Positions 1 through 7,233 of a stretch of DNA of 35,911 nt are shown one piece after another. This stretch comes from Alcanivoracaceae bacterium (GTDB lineage Bacteria > Pseudomonadota > Gammaproteobacteria > Pseudomonadales > Alcanivoracaceae), in contig PAJO01000045.1 in assembly GCA_002706085.1 (NCBI GenBank), forward strand, positions 1 through 35,911, read 5' to 3'. Each line of letters begins with the position of its first letter. Positions within the stretch are counted from its first letter, which is position 1. Below the pieces are notes generated by a model. It was not told the DNA's origin. It saw only the letters and a list, made by a program, of their open reading frames with translations, and searched no databases. The position numbers were made by a program, and so were the translations under genes.

Positions 1-91
1 ACAGCTAACAGCTAACAGCTAACAGCTAACAGCTAACAGCTAACAGCTAACAGCTAACAGCTAACAGCTAACAGCTAACAGCTAACAGCTA
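1..91. repeat. Heptanucleotide tandem repeat (CAGCTAA)n
   Basis: About 13 uninterrupted copies of the 7-base unit CAGCTAA run from the window edge to about base 91, so the array may continue upstream. One strand of a 7-bp unit cycles all three frames and includes stop codons (TAA), so it is non-coding. A second, unrelated heptamer array lies at 18434-18482. Likely a slippage-prone simple repeat; I see no spacer structure. Confidence 0.97.
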
Positions 92-186
92 CGCTGGTTT
101 GGAAGGGAAAACCCAAAATAGTTCCCGGTTTTTTTGGAAGAATGGAAACGCCTTCCAGATCGTTGAGTTCGGCGCCAATAAATAAC

Positions 187-300
187 CCGGGCACTTCGTA
201 GGAGCGTAGCGCAGCGGAGTAACGCACGCAGTGCGGCCCCGCAGGGCTGAGCAAAGCGAATAACCATGCTCGCATAGCGAACCACACCTTCGCGAGACGA
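187..300. repeat. REP-like intergenic region starting with GTAGGAGCG
   Basis: The non-coding stretch 92-334 has no convincing gene. From base 198 it begins GTAGGAGCG, the same nine bases that open the repeats at 7097, 15332 and 20709. It then runs into a GC-rich, AGCG-rich series with short inverted pieces such as CACGCAGTGCG. It may be a degenerate or composite REP element. The channel gene's promoter should lie within or after it, but I cannot place one. Confidence 0.5.
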
Positions 301-334
301 ACAAATGGATACCATGGGGACGTGAGGAACTAAA

Positions 335-667
335 ATGGAATTCACGCTGCTGTTTCTGAAATTTTTTCTCAAGGCGCTGGCCTTGGGGGCACCGTTGCTG
401 GCGTTTTTCTTTCTGCTGATTGTACTGCTGGGGCAATGGGTGGGGCGGCGTGAAGGGTGGAGCCGTTTCGATGCGTTTTACTGGTCATTCATCACTGCGC
501 TGACAGTGGGCTATGGTGACTTTCGGCCCGCCAGCCGTCGCAGCAAATTGCTGGCACTGGCAACCGCCACAGTGGGGATCATGTTCAGTGGGGTGTTTGT
601 GGCGGTGACTGTCGCGGCAGCGACAGAAGCATTTCATCAGTACATGCCGAACTGGTCACCGCAATAA
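335..667 (+). CDS. Two-transmembrane K+ channel-like protein (Ion_trans_2)
   Basis: The 110-residue protein has a hydrophobic helix at about residues 15-37, a pore loop with the K+ selectivity filter TVGYGD at 57-62, and a second hydrophobic helix at about 72-96. This is the KcsA/Ion_trans_2 pore layout, with almost no cytoplasmic gating domain. It would sit in the inner membrane, presumably as a tetramer. The start is supported by GAGGA at 324-328, six bases before the ATG. It is monocistronic and ends just before a perfect 24-bp palindrome, converging on the SnoaL-like gene. Ion selectivity follows from the filter; what gates it is unknown. Confidence 0.88.
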   Translation: MEFTLLFLKFFLKALALGAPLLAFFFLLIVLLGQWVGRREGWSRFDAFYWSFITALTVGYGDFRPASRRSKLLALATATVGIMFSGVFVAVTVAAATEAFHQYMPNWSPQ

Positions 668-669
668 CA

Positions 670-693
670 GAGGGCGGCCTGCAGGCCGCCCTC
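670..693. terminator. Palindromic terminator-like hairpin between convergent genes
   Basis: A perfect palindrome with 12-bp arms (GAGGGCGGCCTG and its complement) fills the 30-bp gap between convergent stop codons. No long T-run follows on either strand, so it may be a weak bidirectional terminator or an mRNA 3'-end stabiliser. Confidence 0.65.
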
Positions 694-697
694 GGTG

Positions 698-1081
698 TTA
701 CTTCAGTTTTTCCAGCATGGCCGCCATGCGCGTCCGCACGGTTTCGATGGCCTTGTAGGGGCGAATCATCACTTTGAAGTCGATGATTTTTCCCTCGTCG
801 TTCCATGTGATCATGTCGACACCGTTCACGGCGATACCCTCCAGCTCGAGGGCGAATTCCAGAATGGAGTGCGAGCCTTCGCTCACTTCCCGCACGTAGT
901 GGAAACTGTCGTTAGCCAACACGTGCATGGCTGCCGTCAGGTAGGCAACGGTGAGTGGCTTGCCGGCCTGGGGGGTATGCACCAGCGGAGAGTGGAACAC
1001 GGCGTCGTCAGCGACCAGCTGTTGAAGCTGGTCACTGCTTTTGCTTTTGACCACGTCATGCCAGGCGTTTAGTCCGTTCAT
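698..1081 (-). CDS. SnoaL-like / NTF2-fold protein
   Basis: The 127-residue protein has the size and pattern of the SnoaL/NTF2-like fold: helical N-terminus (about 1-30), a central LTVAYLTAAMHVL helix, then alternating strands ending in a basic helix. Such cone-shaped folds serve as small enzymes or ligand-binding proteins; the substrate here cannot be told. The start is chosen from CGGAGG about six bases upstream of the ATG at 1081; a longer upstream reading is possible but overlaps the nitronate monooxygenase. It starts 11 bases after that gene's stop, so the two are probably one transcript. Confidence 0.8.
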   Translation of the reverse strand: MNGLNAWHDVVKSKSSDQLQQLVADDAVFHSPLVHTPQAGKPLTVAYLTAAMHVLANDSFHYVREVSEGSHSILEFALELEGIAVNGVDMITWNDEGKIIDFKVMIRPYKAIETVRTRMAAMLEKLK

Positions 1082-1092
1082 ATTGCCTCCGG

Positions 1093-2055
1093 TTAGCCCA
1101 GCAGAGCCTGTTTGGCCTGTGCGTATTCTTCGGCAAGACGGGCAACGGCATCGCCAGCGCTGCCGATGCTTTCCACCGCGCCGATACCCTGGCCGCAGCC
1201 CCAGATATCTTTCCATGCCTTTTTGTCGCTGTTGCCACCGGAACCGAAGTTCATGGCAGACGGATCACTTTCCGGCAGGTTGGTCGGGTCCATGCCAGCA
1301 TTGATGATGGACGGGGCCAGGTAGTTGCCGTGCACTCCGGTGAACAGGTTGCTGTAGACGATATCTTCGGCGCTGCTGTCCACGATCATCTGCTTGTAGG
1401 CCTGGTCTGCGTTGGCTTCTTCGGTGGCAATGAACATGGAGCCGATGTAGGCGAGATCCGCGCCCATGGCCTGGGCGGCAAGAACGGCGCGGCCGTTGGC
1501 GATGGAACCGGACAGGGCCAGCGGGCCGTCGAACCACTCGCGCAGTTCCTGGATCAGCGCGAAGGGTGACTGGGTGCCTGCGTGACCACCGGCACCCGCA
1601 GCCACGGCGATCAGGCCATCGGCGCCTTTCTCAATGGCCTTGCGGCCAAAGCGGTTGTTGATCACATCGTGCATGACGATGCCGCCCCAGCCGTGGACCG
1701 CCTGGTTGACTTCTTCGCGGGCGCCCAGGGAGGTGATTACCATGGGCACCTTGTACTTGGCACACAACTCCAGGTCTTTTTCGAGACGGTCGTTGGAGCG
1801 GTGCACAATCTGGTTGACCGCGAACGGGGCGGACGGTTGATCCGGATGGTCGCGATCCCAGGCAGCCAGCTCTTCGGTAATGCGGTGCAGCCACTCATCC
1901 AGCTGGGATAGCGGGCGGGCGTTCAGCGACGGGAAAGAGCCAATGATCCCGGCCTTGCACTGGGCCAGCACCAGATCCGGGTTGGAAATGATGAACAGGG
2001 GGGAGCCCATCACCGGCACGCGGAGACGAGAGCGAATGGATTCTGGCAATGACAT
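1093..2055 (-). CDS. Nitronate monooxygenase (2-nitropropane dioxygenase family)
   Basis: The 320-residue protein is an FMN-dependent TIM barrel of the NMO/NPD family, which oxidises alkyl nitronates such as propionate-3-nitronate to carbonyl compounds. Visible signatures are the N-terminal PVMGSPLFIISNPDL segment, a mid-barrel GAGGHAG (flavin phosphate and active-site His region, about residues 153-159) and ALSGSIANGRAV followed by AAQAMGADLAYIGSMFIATEE, the usual cofactor-phosphate loops. GAGAGGAC lies upstream of the ATG. It is probably co-transcribed with the downstream SnoaL-like gene and lies 118 bp after a same-strand TetR gene. Some family members are enoyl reductases, so the exact substrate is open. 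Confidence 0.9.
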   Translation of the reverse strand: MSLPESIRSRLRVPVMGSPLFIISNPDLVLAQCKAGIIGSFPSLNARPLSQLDEWLHRITEELAAWDRDHPDQPSAPFAVNQIVHRSNDRLEKDLELCAKYKVPMVITSLGAREEVNQAVHGWGGIVMHDVINNRFGRKAIEKGADGLIAVAAGAGGHAGTQSPFALIQELREWFDGPLALSGSIANGRAVLAAQAMGADLAYIGSMFIATEEANADQAYKQMIVDSSAEDIVYSNLFTGVHGNYLAPSIINAGMDPTNLPESDPSAMNFGSGGNSDKKAWKDIWGCGQGIGAVESIGSAGDAVARLAEEYAQAKQALLG

Positions 2056-2173
2056 GCGGATGTCCTCTCAAAAAAAGGCCCCGGGTATACAGGCGGGGCA
2101 TAATGGAATACCAATAAAATTTACACCGTATATTTTTGTGCGGTCAAGTCCCGTTTGTCTGCGCGGCGTGAAA
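2056..2173 (-). promoter_or_regulatory. Candidate promoter and operator region for the nitronate monooxygenase operon
   Basis: On the minus strand this gap contains TTGACC, then about 16 bases, then TGTAAA, a plausible sigma-70 promoter. The ACCGCA...TACGGT arms around the spacer form an imperfect inverted repeat and could be the site for the TetR protein encoded just upstream. Both assignments are by eye and weak. Confidence 0.3.
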
Positions 2174-2791
2174 CTAGTCGTCGAGACGGGGAGGGTGCAC
2201 TTTCATGCCTGCGTAAAGGGTGCGCATGATTTTCTCGCGCAGGGTGTGGCCATCCATGCCGCGCAGGCCGCTGCCCAGGTCCAGCACCACGATGCCGTGC
2301 AGTGAGGCCCAGAACATGTAGCCGATCAGCTGGGCATCGCCTTCCAGCAAGCCGGCGGCGATCATGCGGCGGACATAATCCACCATATTCTCCTGAGCGC
2401 GGGCGTTGGCCGCTTGCAGTTCCGGGTAGCGTTCTTCATTGGGCTGGTTGAGGGTGAAGATCAGCTGGTAGGCAGCGGGATAACGAATGGCAAAATCCAC
2501 ATAAGCATCCCCTACCGCGCGGCCCATGCTGCGGGCGTCCGGGGCACTGGCCACGGCGGCTTCCAGTCCTTCAGAAAACCGGTTGAAGGCGGCAGCCCGT
2601 ACCGCCGCCAGGATTTCGTCCTTGTCCTGAAAATAGCGATAGGGGGTCATCGGGCTGACGCCCAGCTCACTGGCAATCTGCCGCATGGTCACGTTCTGAG
2701 GCCCGCGCTCAATAAACAGGCGGGTTGCCGCGTCACAAACCGATTCGCGAAAGGCGGCGATTTCGGCGTCGGTCTTTGCTTTCTTGGCCAC
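2174..2791 (-). CDS. TetR/AcrR family regulator with WHG-type C-terminal domain
   Basis: The N-terminal helix-turn-helix is clear (TMRQIASELGVSPMTPYRYFQDKDEILAAV), followed by a ligand domain containing FWASLHGIVVL, typical of the TetR_C_13/WHG group. It should be a DNA-binding repressor responding to a small ligand. Start: the GTG at 2791 has CGGAG about eight bases upstream and gives 205 residues; a TTG at 2809 extends it by six residues but has no Shine-Dalgarno. It lies upstream of and in line with nitronate monooxygenase, which it probably regulates. Confidence 0.88.
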   Translation of the reverse strand: MAKKAKTDAEIAAFRESVCDAATRLFIERGPQNVTMRQIASELGVSPMTPYRYFQDKDEILAAVRAAAFNRFSEGLEAAVASAPDARSMGRAVGDAYVDFAIRYPAAYQLIFTLNQPNEERYPELQAANARAQENMVDYVRRMIAAGLLEGDAQLIGYMFWASLHGIVVLDLGSGLRGMDGHTLREKIMRTLYAGMKVHPPRLDD

Positions 2792-2946
2792 GCTGGGTGC
2801 TCCGGACAAACAGGCGTACAGTGTAAACCAAGCTTGGCTCGGCTGCCGATGGCCTGTTGCGCGGGCTCATTCGGCGGGTGGGCATGAAACTTGAATGTCC
2901 TCACTACGACAAAAGAACCAGACTTTCCCCAAATACAGGAATCAAC

Positions 2947-3390
2947 GTGCCTTTACCCCCGGATTTCATGCAGGCCCGCGTCGACGCGGTCAAGAATCGG
3001 CTGAATGTGCAGGTGTGCAGCCTCTATCAGGCCGATATTGTTAACGAGACGCTGGAGATTGTGGCGACCAGCGGCTTGAACCAGAAGGCGCTGGGCGCGG
3101 TGCTTTCCTGGCGGCAGGGTTTGACCGGCAAGGTGGCGCGCTCACGCAGCCCGGTGGTGGCCCGCGAGATTCGCAATCATGCGGATTACTATCACATCCC
3201 CGGTTCTGATGAAGAACACTTCCAGAGCTATCTGGGCATCCCGCTCGAATATGACAGCATCCTCTACGGGGTGCTGGTGGTACAGACCGAAGCAAAGAAG
3301 ACTTTTTTCCTCAAGGACATCCGTGAGCTGCACAGTGCCGGGCGGGATTTGCTGGACGCCCTCAAGCTCGGAGCCCGGCAAGCAGGTTAG
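2947..3390 (+). CDS. Stand-alone GAF domain protein
   Basis: The 147-residue protein is essentially one GAF domain: VQVCSLYQAD, the central GLTGKVARSRSPVVAREI and the YLGIPLEYDSILYGVLVVQTE segment. The order and wording recall the GAF domain that precedes the phosphotransfer domain in PtsP (EI-Ntr), but nothing follows it here. The GTG start is chosen because AGGA stands six bases upstream; ATGs at 2857 and 2884 extend the frame but lack a ribosome site. It may bind a small ligand or act as a sensor partner. It is divergent from the TetR gene at 2791. Confidence 0.75.
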   Translation: MPLPPDFMQARVDAVKNRLNVQVCSLYQADIVNETLEIVATSGLNQKALGAVLSWRQGLTGKVARSRSPVVAREIRNHADYYHIPGSDEEHFQSYLGIPLEYDSILYGVLVVQTEAKKTFFLKDIRELHSAGRDLLDALKLGARQAG

Positions 3391-3490
3391 TGTTGCAGGC
3401 GCACCCCGGTAGAGTAGGATGCATGGATCCGGTTTGTCTCCTTTCTGGCAGACCGCTTCTGCTTGAAGGCACTGCTTGAAAGGGACAACC

Positions 3491-4492
3491 ATGATAATAA
3501 TAAAACGTCTGGCGTCGCTGCTGGCGATAGCCGTGATGCTGTGCGCGGTAACGTCGCGAGCATCCGCCAATACCCTGTGTGTTTTTAGTCTGATTGGCGC
3601 CCAGGGTGAGCTATGGGAGCAGATGCAGGATTACCGCATCGCCGCTGCCAGCTGGGGCACGCCAATCACACTCCGGGTTTTCACCGATGAGCGCGTTGCG
3701 GCCGAGGATTTCAAGGCCGGCTTTTGCGATGGGCTGATGATGACGGGCATCCGAGCTCGCCAGTTTGTGCCCTTCTCCGGTAGTGTCGATGCCATCGGTG
3801 GGCTGGATTCCTACGTGGCGCTACAGGCGCTGATCGAATTGCTGGCACACCCAAAGCTGGCGGCAAGCCTGCGCCATGGCGCCTATGAAACCGCGGGCAT
3901 CCTTCCGCTGGGTGCGGCCTATCTCTTCATTAACGATCGCACCATCAACAGTGTGGAGAAGATGGCCGGCCACACCATGGCAGTGTTTGATAATGACCGG
4001 GCTCAATCCCTGATGGCCGAGCGCATCGGTGTGAGACCGGAGCTGTCGGATATCAGCAACTTTTCCTCGAAATTCAATAACGGGGTGGTGGATGTGATCG
4101 CTGCCCCAGCGGTGGCCTATCGCCCGCTGGAGCTGTATCGCGGGGTGGGGGTGAAAGGCATGGTCGTGAAGATGGCCACAGTACAGCTCACTCTACAGTT
4201 AGTGCTGCGCCATGAGCGTTTTTCTGACGAATTCATGGCGCGTTCGCGTCGCTACTTTGCAGACCAGTTTGAGCAGGCTATGGAGGTCGTGCGTGCAGCA
4301 GAGGATGAACTGCTGTTCTTCTACCCGCCACCGGACAAGGACCAGGAACGCTATGTCGAGATGATGAATGACGCGCGTCTGTTCCTGATAGACGCGGGCG
4401 TCTATGACACGGAAATGATGACATGGATGAAAAAGGTGCGCTGCAAGGTGGACCCCGTCCGGGCGGAATGCGGCAACGGGAGTCCCTGGTGA
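3491..4492 (+). CDS. Exported solute-binding-like protein (DUF6091 type)
   Basis: The 333-residue protein has a signal peptide (basic start, hydrophobic core, cleavage after SRASA, about residue 27) and then a periplasmic-binding-protein-like body. The pattern resembles TRAP/DctP-like and DUF6091 putative solute-binding proteins. No transporter permease is encoded nearby, so transport by this operon is unproven and a sensory role is possible. The ATG at 3491 is preceded by AAGGGA; an in-frame TTG at 3476 is less likely. The stop overlaps the next start by one base, implying coupled translation. It lies upstream of creB, with one small gene between. Confidence 0.7.
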   Translation: MIIIKRLASLLAIAVMLCAVTSRASANTLCVFSLIGAQGELWEQMQDYRIAAASWGTPITLRVFTDERVAAEDFKAGFCDGLMMTGIRARQFVPFSGSVDAIGGLDSYVALQALIELLAHPKLAASLRHGAYETAGILPLGAAYLFINDRTINSVEKMAGHTMAVFDNDRAQSLMAERIGVRPELSDISNFSSKFNNGVVDVIAAPAVAYRPLELYRGVGVKGMVVKMATVQLTLQLVLRHERFSDEFMARSRRYFADQFEQAMEVVRAAEDELLFFYPPPDKDQERYVEMMNDARLFLIDAGVYDTEMMTWMKKVRCKVDPVRAECGNGSPW

Positions 4493-4959
4493 TGAGAAGA
4501 ACAATGCGATGGTGGATTCTGGTTTTATGCAGTCTCTCTGTCAGTGTGTACGCCGATGGGCCTGAGCCTCTGATCGAGCAATATGAAAATGCATTGCGGC
4601 AGCAGAGCAGCGCCAAACTGGAGGCGGTGCTGTCTGAAAAGCTGAGTGTTGAGGTAACCCTGCTGATGGCGGATGAAGATCCCGTTACGGTGTCGCTGAG
4701 TCGTGATGAATTCTTGCAGCAGCAGCGGGCGTTATGGTTGTTTTCGACAGAGCATGCGTTTGATTTTTCCAGGCCAGTCGTGAAACGGGTGAACCAGGAA
4801 AGCGGCCGGCAGCGATGGGAGGTCACGCTTGAGCAGCAGGAACGTTATGCCCTGTTCCGGAGTACGCTGAAACGAGACAACCAGATCACCCTGATCGTCG
4901 AGCAGCATGATGATGTACAGCGCATTTCCGCAATGAACGTGGTGACGCGGGAGTGGTAG
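4492..4959 (+). CDS. Small exported protein of unknown function
   Basis: The 155-residue protein starts within the stop codon of the solute-binding-like gene (TGATG), so the pair are translationally coupled. Residues 1-20 look like a signal peptide, with cleavage probably after VSVYA. The mature part is charged, with a helix (IEQYENALRQQSSAKLEAVL) followed by alternating strands, compatible with an NTF2-like fold; that is only a resemblance. I recognise no catalytic motif. It ends 72 bp upstream of creB on the same strand, so it may be co-expressed with the Cre genes. Confidence 0.65.
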   Translation: MRRTMRWWILVLCSLSVSVYADGPEPLIEQYENALRQQSSAKLEAVLSEKLSVEVTLLMADEDPVTVSLSRDEFLQQQRALWLFSTEHAFDFSRPVVKRVNQESGRQRWEVTLEQQERYALFRSTLKRDNQITLIVEQHDDVQRISAMNVVTREW

Positions 4960-5031
4960 TGCTACAGGGAAAGGGCGTTTTTCAAAGGCTCCCTGTTATC
5001 ATGCCGATATGACCGACCAGGATGTGCGCCC

Positions 5032-5697
5032 GTGGCCCGAATATTGATTGTTGATGATGAACCCCGTATCGCCGAACCCTTGATCTATGCGTTGGAGCGT
5101 GAGCATTTCTCGGTGGCGCACGTGGCCTTGGGTGAGGCGGCGCTGGCTTGTCTGGCCCATGACAATGTGGACCTGGTGATCCTGGATGTGGGCTTGCCGG
5201 ATATCAATGGTTTTGAGGTGCTCAAGCGGCTGCGCCAGAATAATGAGGTTCCGGTGCTGTTCCTGACGGCTCGTCAGGATGAAGTGGACCGTATTCTGGG
5301 GTTGGAGCTGGGCGGCGATGATTACGTCACCAAACCATTCAGTCCCCGTGAAGTGGTGGCACGGGTGCGTGCCATTCTCAAGCGTCAGGGGGGCAACGGT
5401 TCCCGTTCAGCCGTGCCACTCTGGCAACTGGATGAAGCCGGTGCCCGTATTCTCTGCAAGGGCGAGCCGTTATCGTTAACCCGTTCCGAATTTTTGATTT
5501 TGGCGGCCCTGCTACGTCACCCCGGCCAGGTCTTCAGTCGCGCACAGTTGCTGGATATCTGTGATAGCGACGAGGACAGTTTTGAACGCAGTGTCGATAC
5601 CCATATCAAGACACTGCGCGCCAAGCTTCGGCCCTTGCAGGCGGATAGCCTGCTGGCCACCCGGCGGGGCCTGGGGTACTACCTGGAGTCAGCGTGA
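5032..5697 (+). CDS. creB: CreB-type response regulator (OmpR/PhoB family)
   Basis: The 221-residue protein has a receiver domain (acidic pocket D8/D9, phospho-acceptor D52 in LVILDVGLPD, Lys101 in YVTKPF) and a winged-helix DNA-binding domain (about 125-220, with SLTRSEFLILAALLRHPGQVFSRAQLL). Pairing with a CreC-like kinase and creD identifies it as CreB, a regulator linked to envelope stress, carbon metabolism and, in aeromonads and pseudomonads, beta-lactam response. No in-frame ATG is available upstream, so the GTG at 5032 is taken. Its end overlaps creC by four bases (GTGA). Confidence 0.9.
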   Translation: MARILIVDDEPRIAEPLIYALEREHFSVAHVALGEAALACLAHDNVDLVILDVGLPDINGFEVLKRLRQNNEVPVLFLTARQDEVDRILGLELGGDDYVTKPFSPREVVARVRAILKRQGGNGSRSAVPLWQLDEAGARILCKGEPLSLTRSEFLILAALLRHPGQVFSRAQLLDICDSDEDSFERSVDTHIKTLRAKLRPLQADSLLATRRGLGYYLESA

Positions 5698-7100
5698 AAC
5701 TCGGCCAGCGGATTCTGCTGTTTTATTTTTTTATCCTGGGGTTGCTGGGGTGGTTTGTGCTGGACCTGGTATTCGACCGGGTCAAGCCGCTGGTGCGGCA
5801 GTCTGCGGAAGAAACTCTGGTCGACGCGGCCAACTTGTTGGCAGAAATGGTCGCGGTGGAAGCCAAAGACGGTGTGGTGGTGGTTACCCCGCAATTACGT
5901 GAGGCCCTGAACCGATACGCAGGGCGTACCCCGGATGCCGATATCTGGGGCATGAAGAAAGTGGCCATTCATACTCATGTCTATATCACCAGCCCGGAGG
6001 GCATCGTGTTGTTCGATTCCCGTGGCCGGGATGAAGGGCAGGATTTTTCCCTCTGGAATGATGTGTATCTGACCTTGCAGGGGCGCTACGGTGCGCGCAC
6101 TACTCGCACTGATCCCGCCGATCCTTCGACCTCGGTCATGTATGTGGCGGCGCCGATTCGTCATGAGGGGCAGCTGATCGGTGTGATCAGCCTTGGCAAG
6201 CCAGGCCGTTCGCTGTCACCGTTTGTGGACCGCGCGGAGCGCGCATTGTTGATCTATGGCGGTAGCGTGCTGCTGTTGTGTTTGCTGCTCGGTGGCGTGC
6301 TGGCTTTCTGGTTGAGTCGTCGGGTTAACCTTTTGCGCCATTATGCCGAGGCGGTGGCCAGCGGCGAACGGGTTGCGCCGCCACAGTTGAAGGGCAAGGA
6401 TGAAATACGGGCACTGGCGGAATCGGTCACCGCCATGCGCCGGCGGCTGGAAGATCGTGCCCGGCTGGAAGACAACGTCACTCTGCTTACCCATGAAATG
6501 AAAAGCCCGCTGGCGGCCATTCGTGGTGCCGGTGAAATCCTCGCCGATGAAGTTCGCGACCCGGCCCTGCAGCGGTTCACCGAAAATGTGGTGCATGAAA
6601 GCGTGCGGCTCAGTGATCTGCTGGACCGCTTGCTGGCCATGGCACGTTTGGAAAAACTGGAAAGCCTGCCGGCACAACGTGCGCGGGTGGCGGTAGCCAG
6701 TCTGGTCGCCGACTGGGAGGCCAGCCGATATGCGCTGCTGGCCGAAAAATCGGTGTCGGTGGCGGTGGAGGATCAGGTGATAAACGTGGAACCCGAAACC
6801 TTTCAGCTGGCCCTGTTCAATCTGCTCGACAATGCGCTGCGCTTTGCCGAGCCGAATAGCGTGATACGGGTACATGGCGATGGCCATCAGCTCCGCGTTG
6901 AAAACCGCGGGCCGGCGATTCCGGATTACGCGCTTTCCCGCGTCACTGAACGTTTCTATTCGCTACCCGCGCCGGGTCAGGAAAAGAGTTCCGGACTTGG
7001 CCTGGCCATGGTGCAGGAGATTGTCCAACTGCATGGCGGCGAACTCATCGTGGAGAACACGGACGCCGGCGTGGCAGTAACCCTGATTCTCGCCCCGTAG
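5694..7100 (+). CDS. creC: CreC-type sensor histidine kinase
   Basis: The 468-residue membrane kinase has TM1 at about 7-27, a periplasmic sensor of about 155 residues, TM2 at about 184-207, then HAMP, HisKA and HATPase domains. The phospho-acceptor is His267 in LTHEMKSPLAAIRGAGE, a hallmark of CreC. The N box is FNLLDNALRFAEP, and a G box (SSGLGLAMVQEI) is also present. It should phosphorylate CreB. The GTG start overlaps the creB stop, so translation is coupled. Its TAG stop lies inside a GTAGGAGCG repeat, so the C-terminus may have been set by repeat insertion. No creA-like gene is present upstream. Confidence 0.92.
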   Translation: MKLGQRILLFYFFILGLLGWFVLDLVFDRVKPLVRQSAEETLVDAANLLAEMVAVEAKDGVVVVTPQLREALNRYAGRTPDADIWGMKKVAIHTHVYITSPEGIVLFDSRGRDEGQDFSLWNDVYLTLQGRYGARTTRTDPADPSTSVMYVAAPIRHEGQLIGVISLGKPGRSLSPFVDRAERALLIYGGSVLLLCLLLGGVLAFWLSRRVNLLRHYAEAVASGERVAPPQLKGKDEIRALAESVTAMRRRLEDRARLEDNVTLLTHEMKSPLAAIRGAGEILADEVRDPALQRFTENVVHESVRLSDLLDRLLAMARLEKLESLPAQRARVAVASLVADWEASRYALLAEKSVSVAVEDQVINVEPETFQLALFNLLDNALRFAEPNSVIRVHGDGHQLRVENRGPAIPDYALSRVTERFYSLPAPGQEKSSGLGLAMVQEIVQLHGGELIVENTDAGVAVTLILAP

Positions 7101-7123
7101 GAGCGTCGCTCGCGGCGCGATGT
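7097..7123. repeat. REP-like element supplying the creC stop codon
   Basis: The repeat starts GTAGGAGCG, with a GCGTCGC...GCGGCGC imperfect stem following. The TAG inside its first five bases is the in-frame stop of creC. It shares its first nine bases with elements at 198, 15332 and 20709. Confidence 0.7.
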
Positions 7124-7157
7124 CGGGGTTGTGTATCTTTTAGTTTTCAGCCGCCTT

Positions 7158-7175
7158 CCCCACACAATCCCCACA
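7158..7175. promoter_or_regulatory. Candidate CreB box upstream of creD
   Basis: CCCCACA occurs twice in direct orientation with a period of exactly 11 bases, about 59 bp before the creD start. Known CreB tags are TTCAC direct repeats with the same 11-base period, so the geometry fits although the bases differ. Inferred by eye. Confidence 0.35.
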
Positions 7176-7233
7176 TAACCCTCAAGTGTGCCGCTCAGAC
7201 TGCCCTCTGATATTGACTGTGAGGGCAAGGGCT

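Noticed and set aside
1-91. CRISPR array
   Set aside because: The 7-base units are contiguous with no spacers, and no cas genes are present.
4965-4995. Terminator before creB (CAGGGA...TCCCTG)
   Set aside because: The stem is only six bp with a 19-base loop and no T-run.
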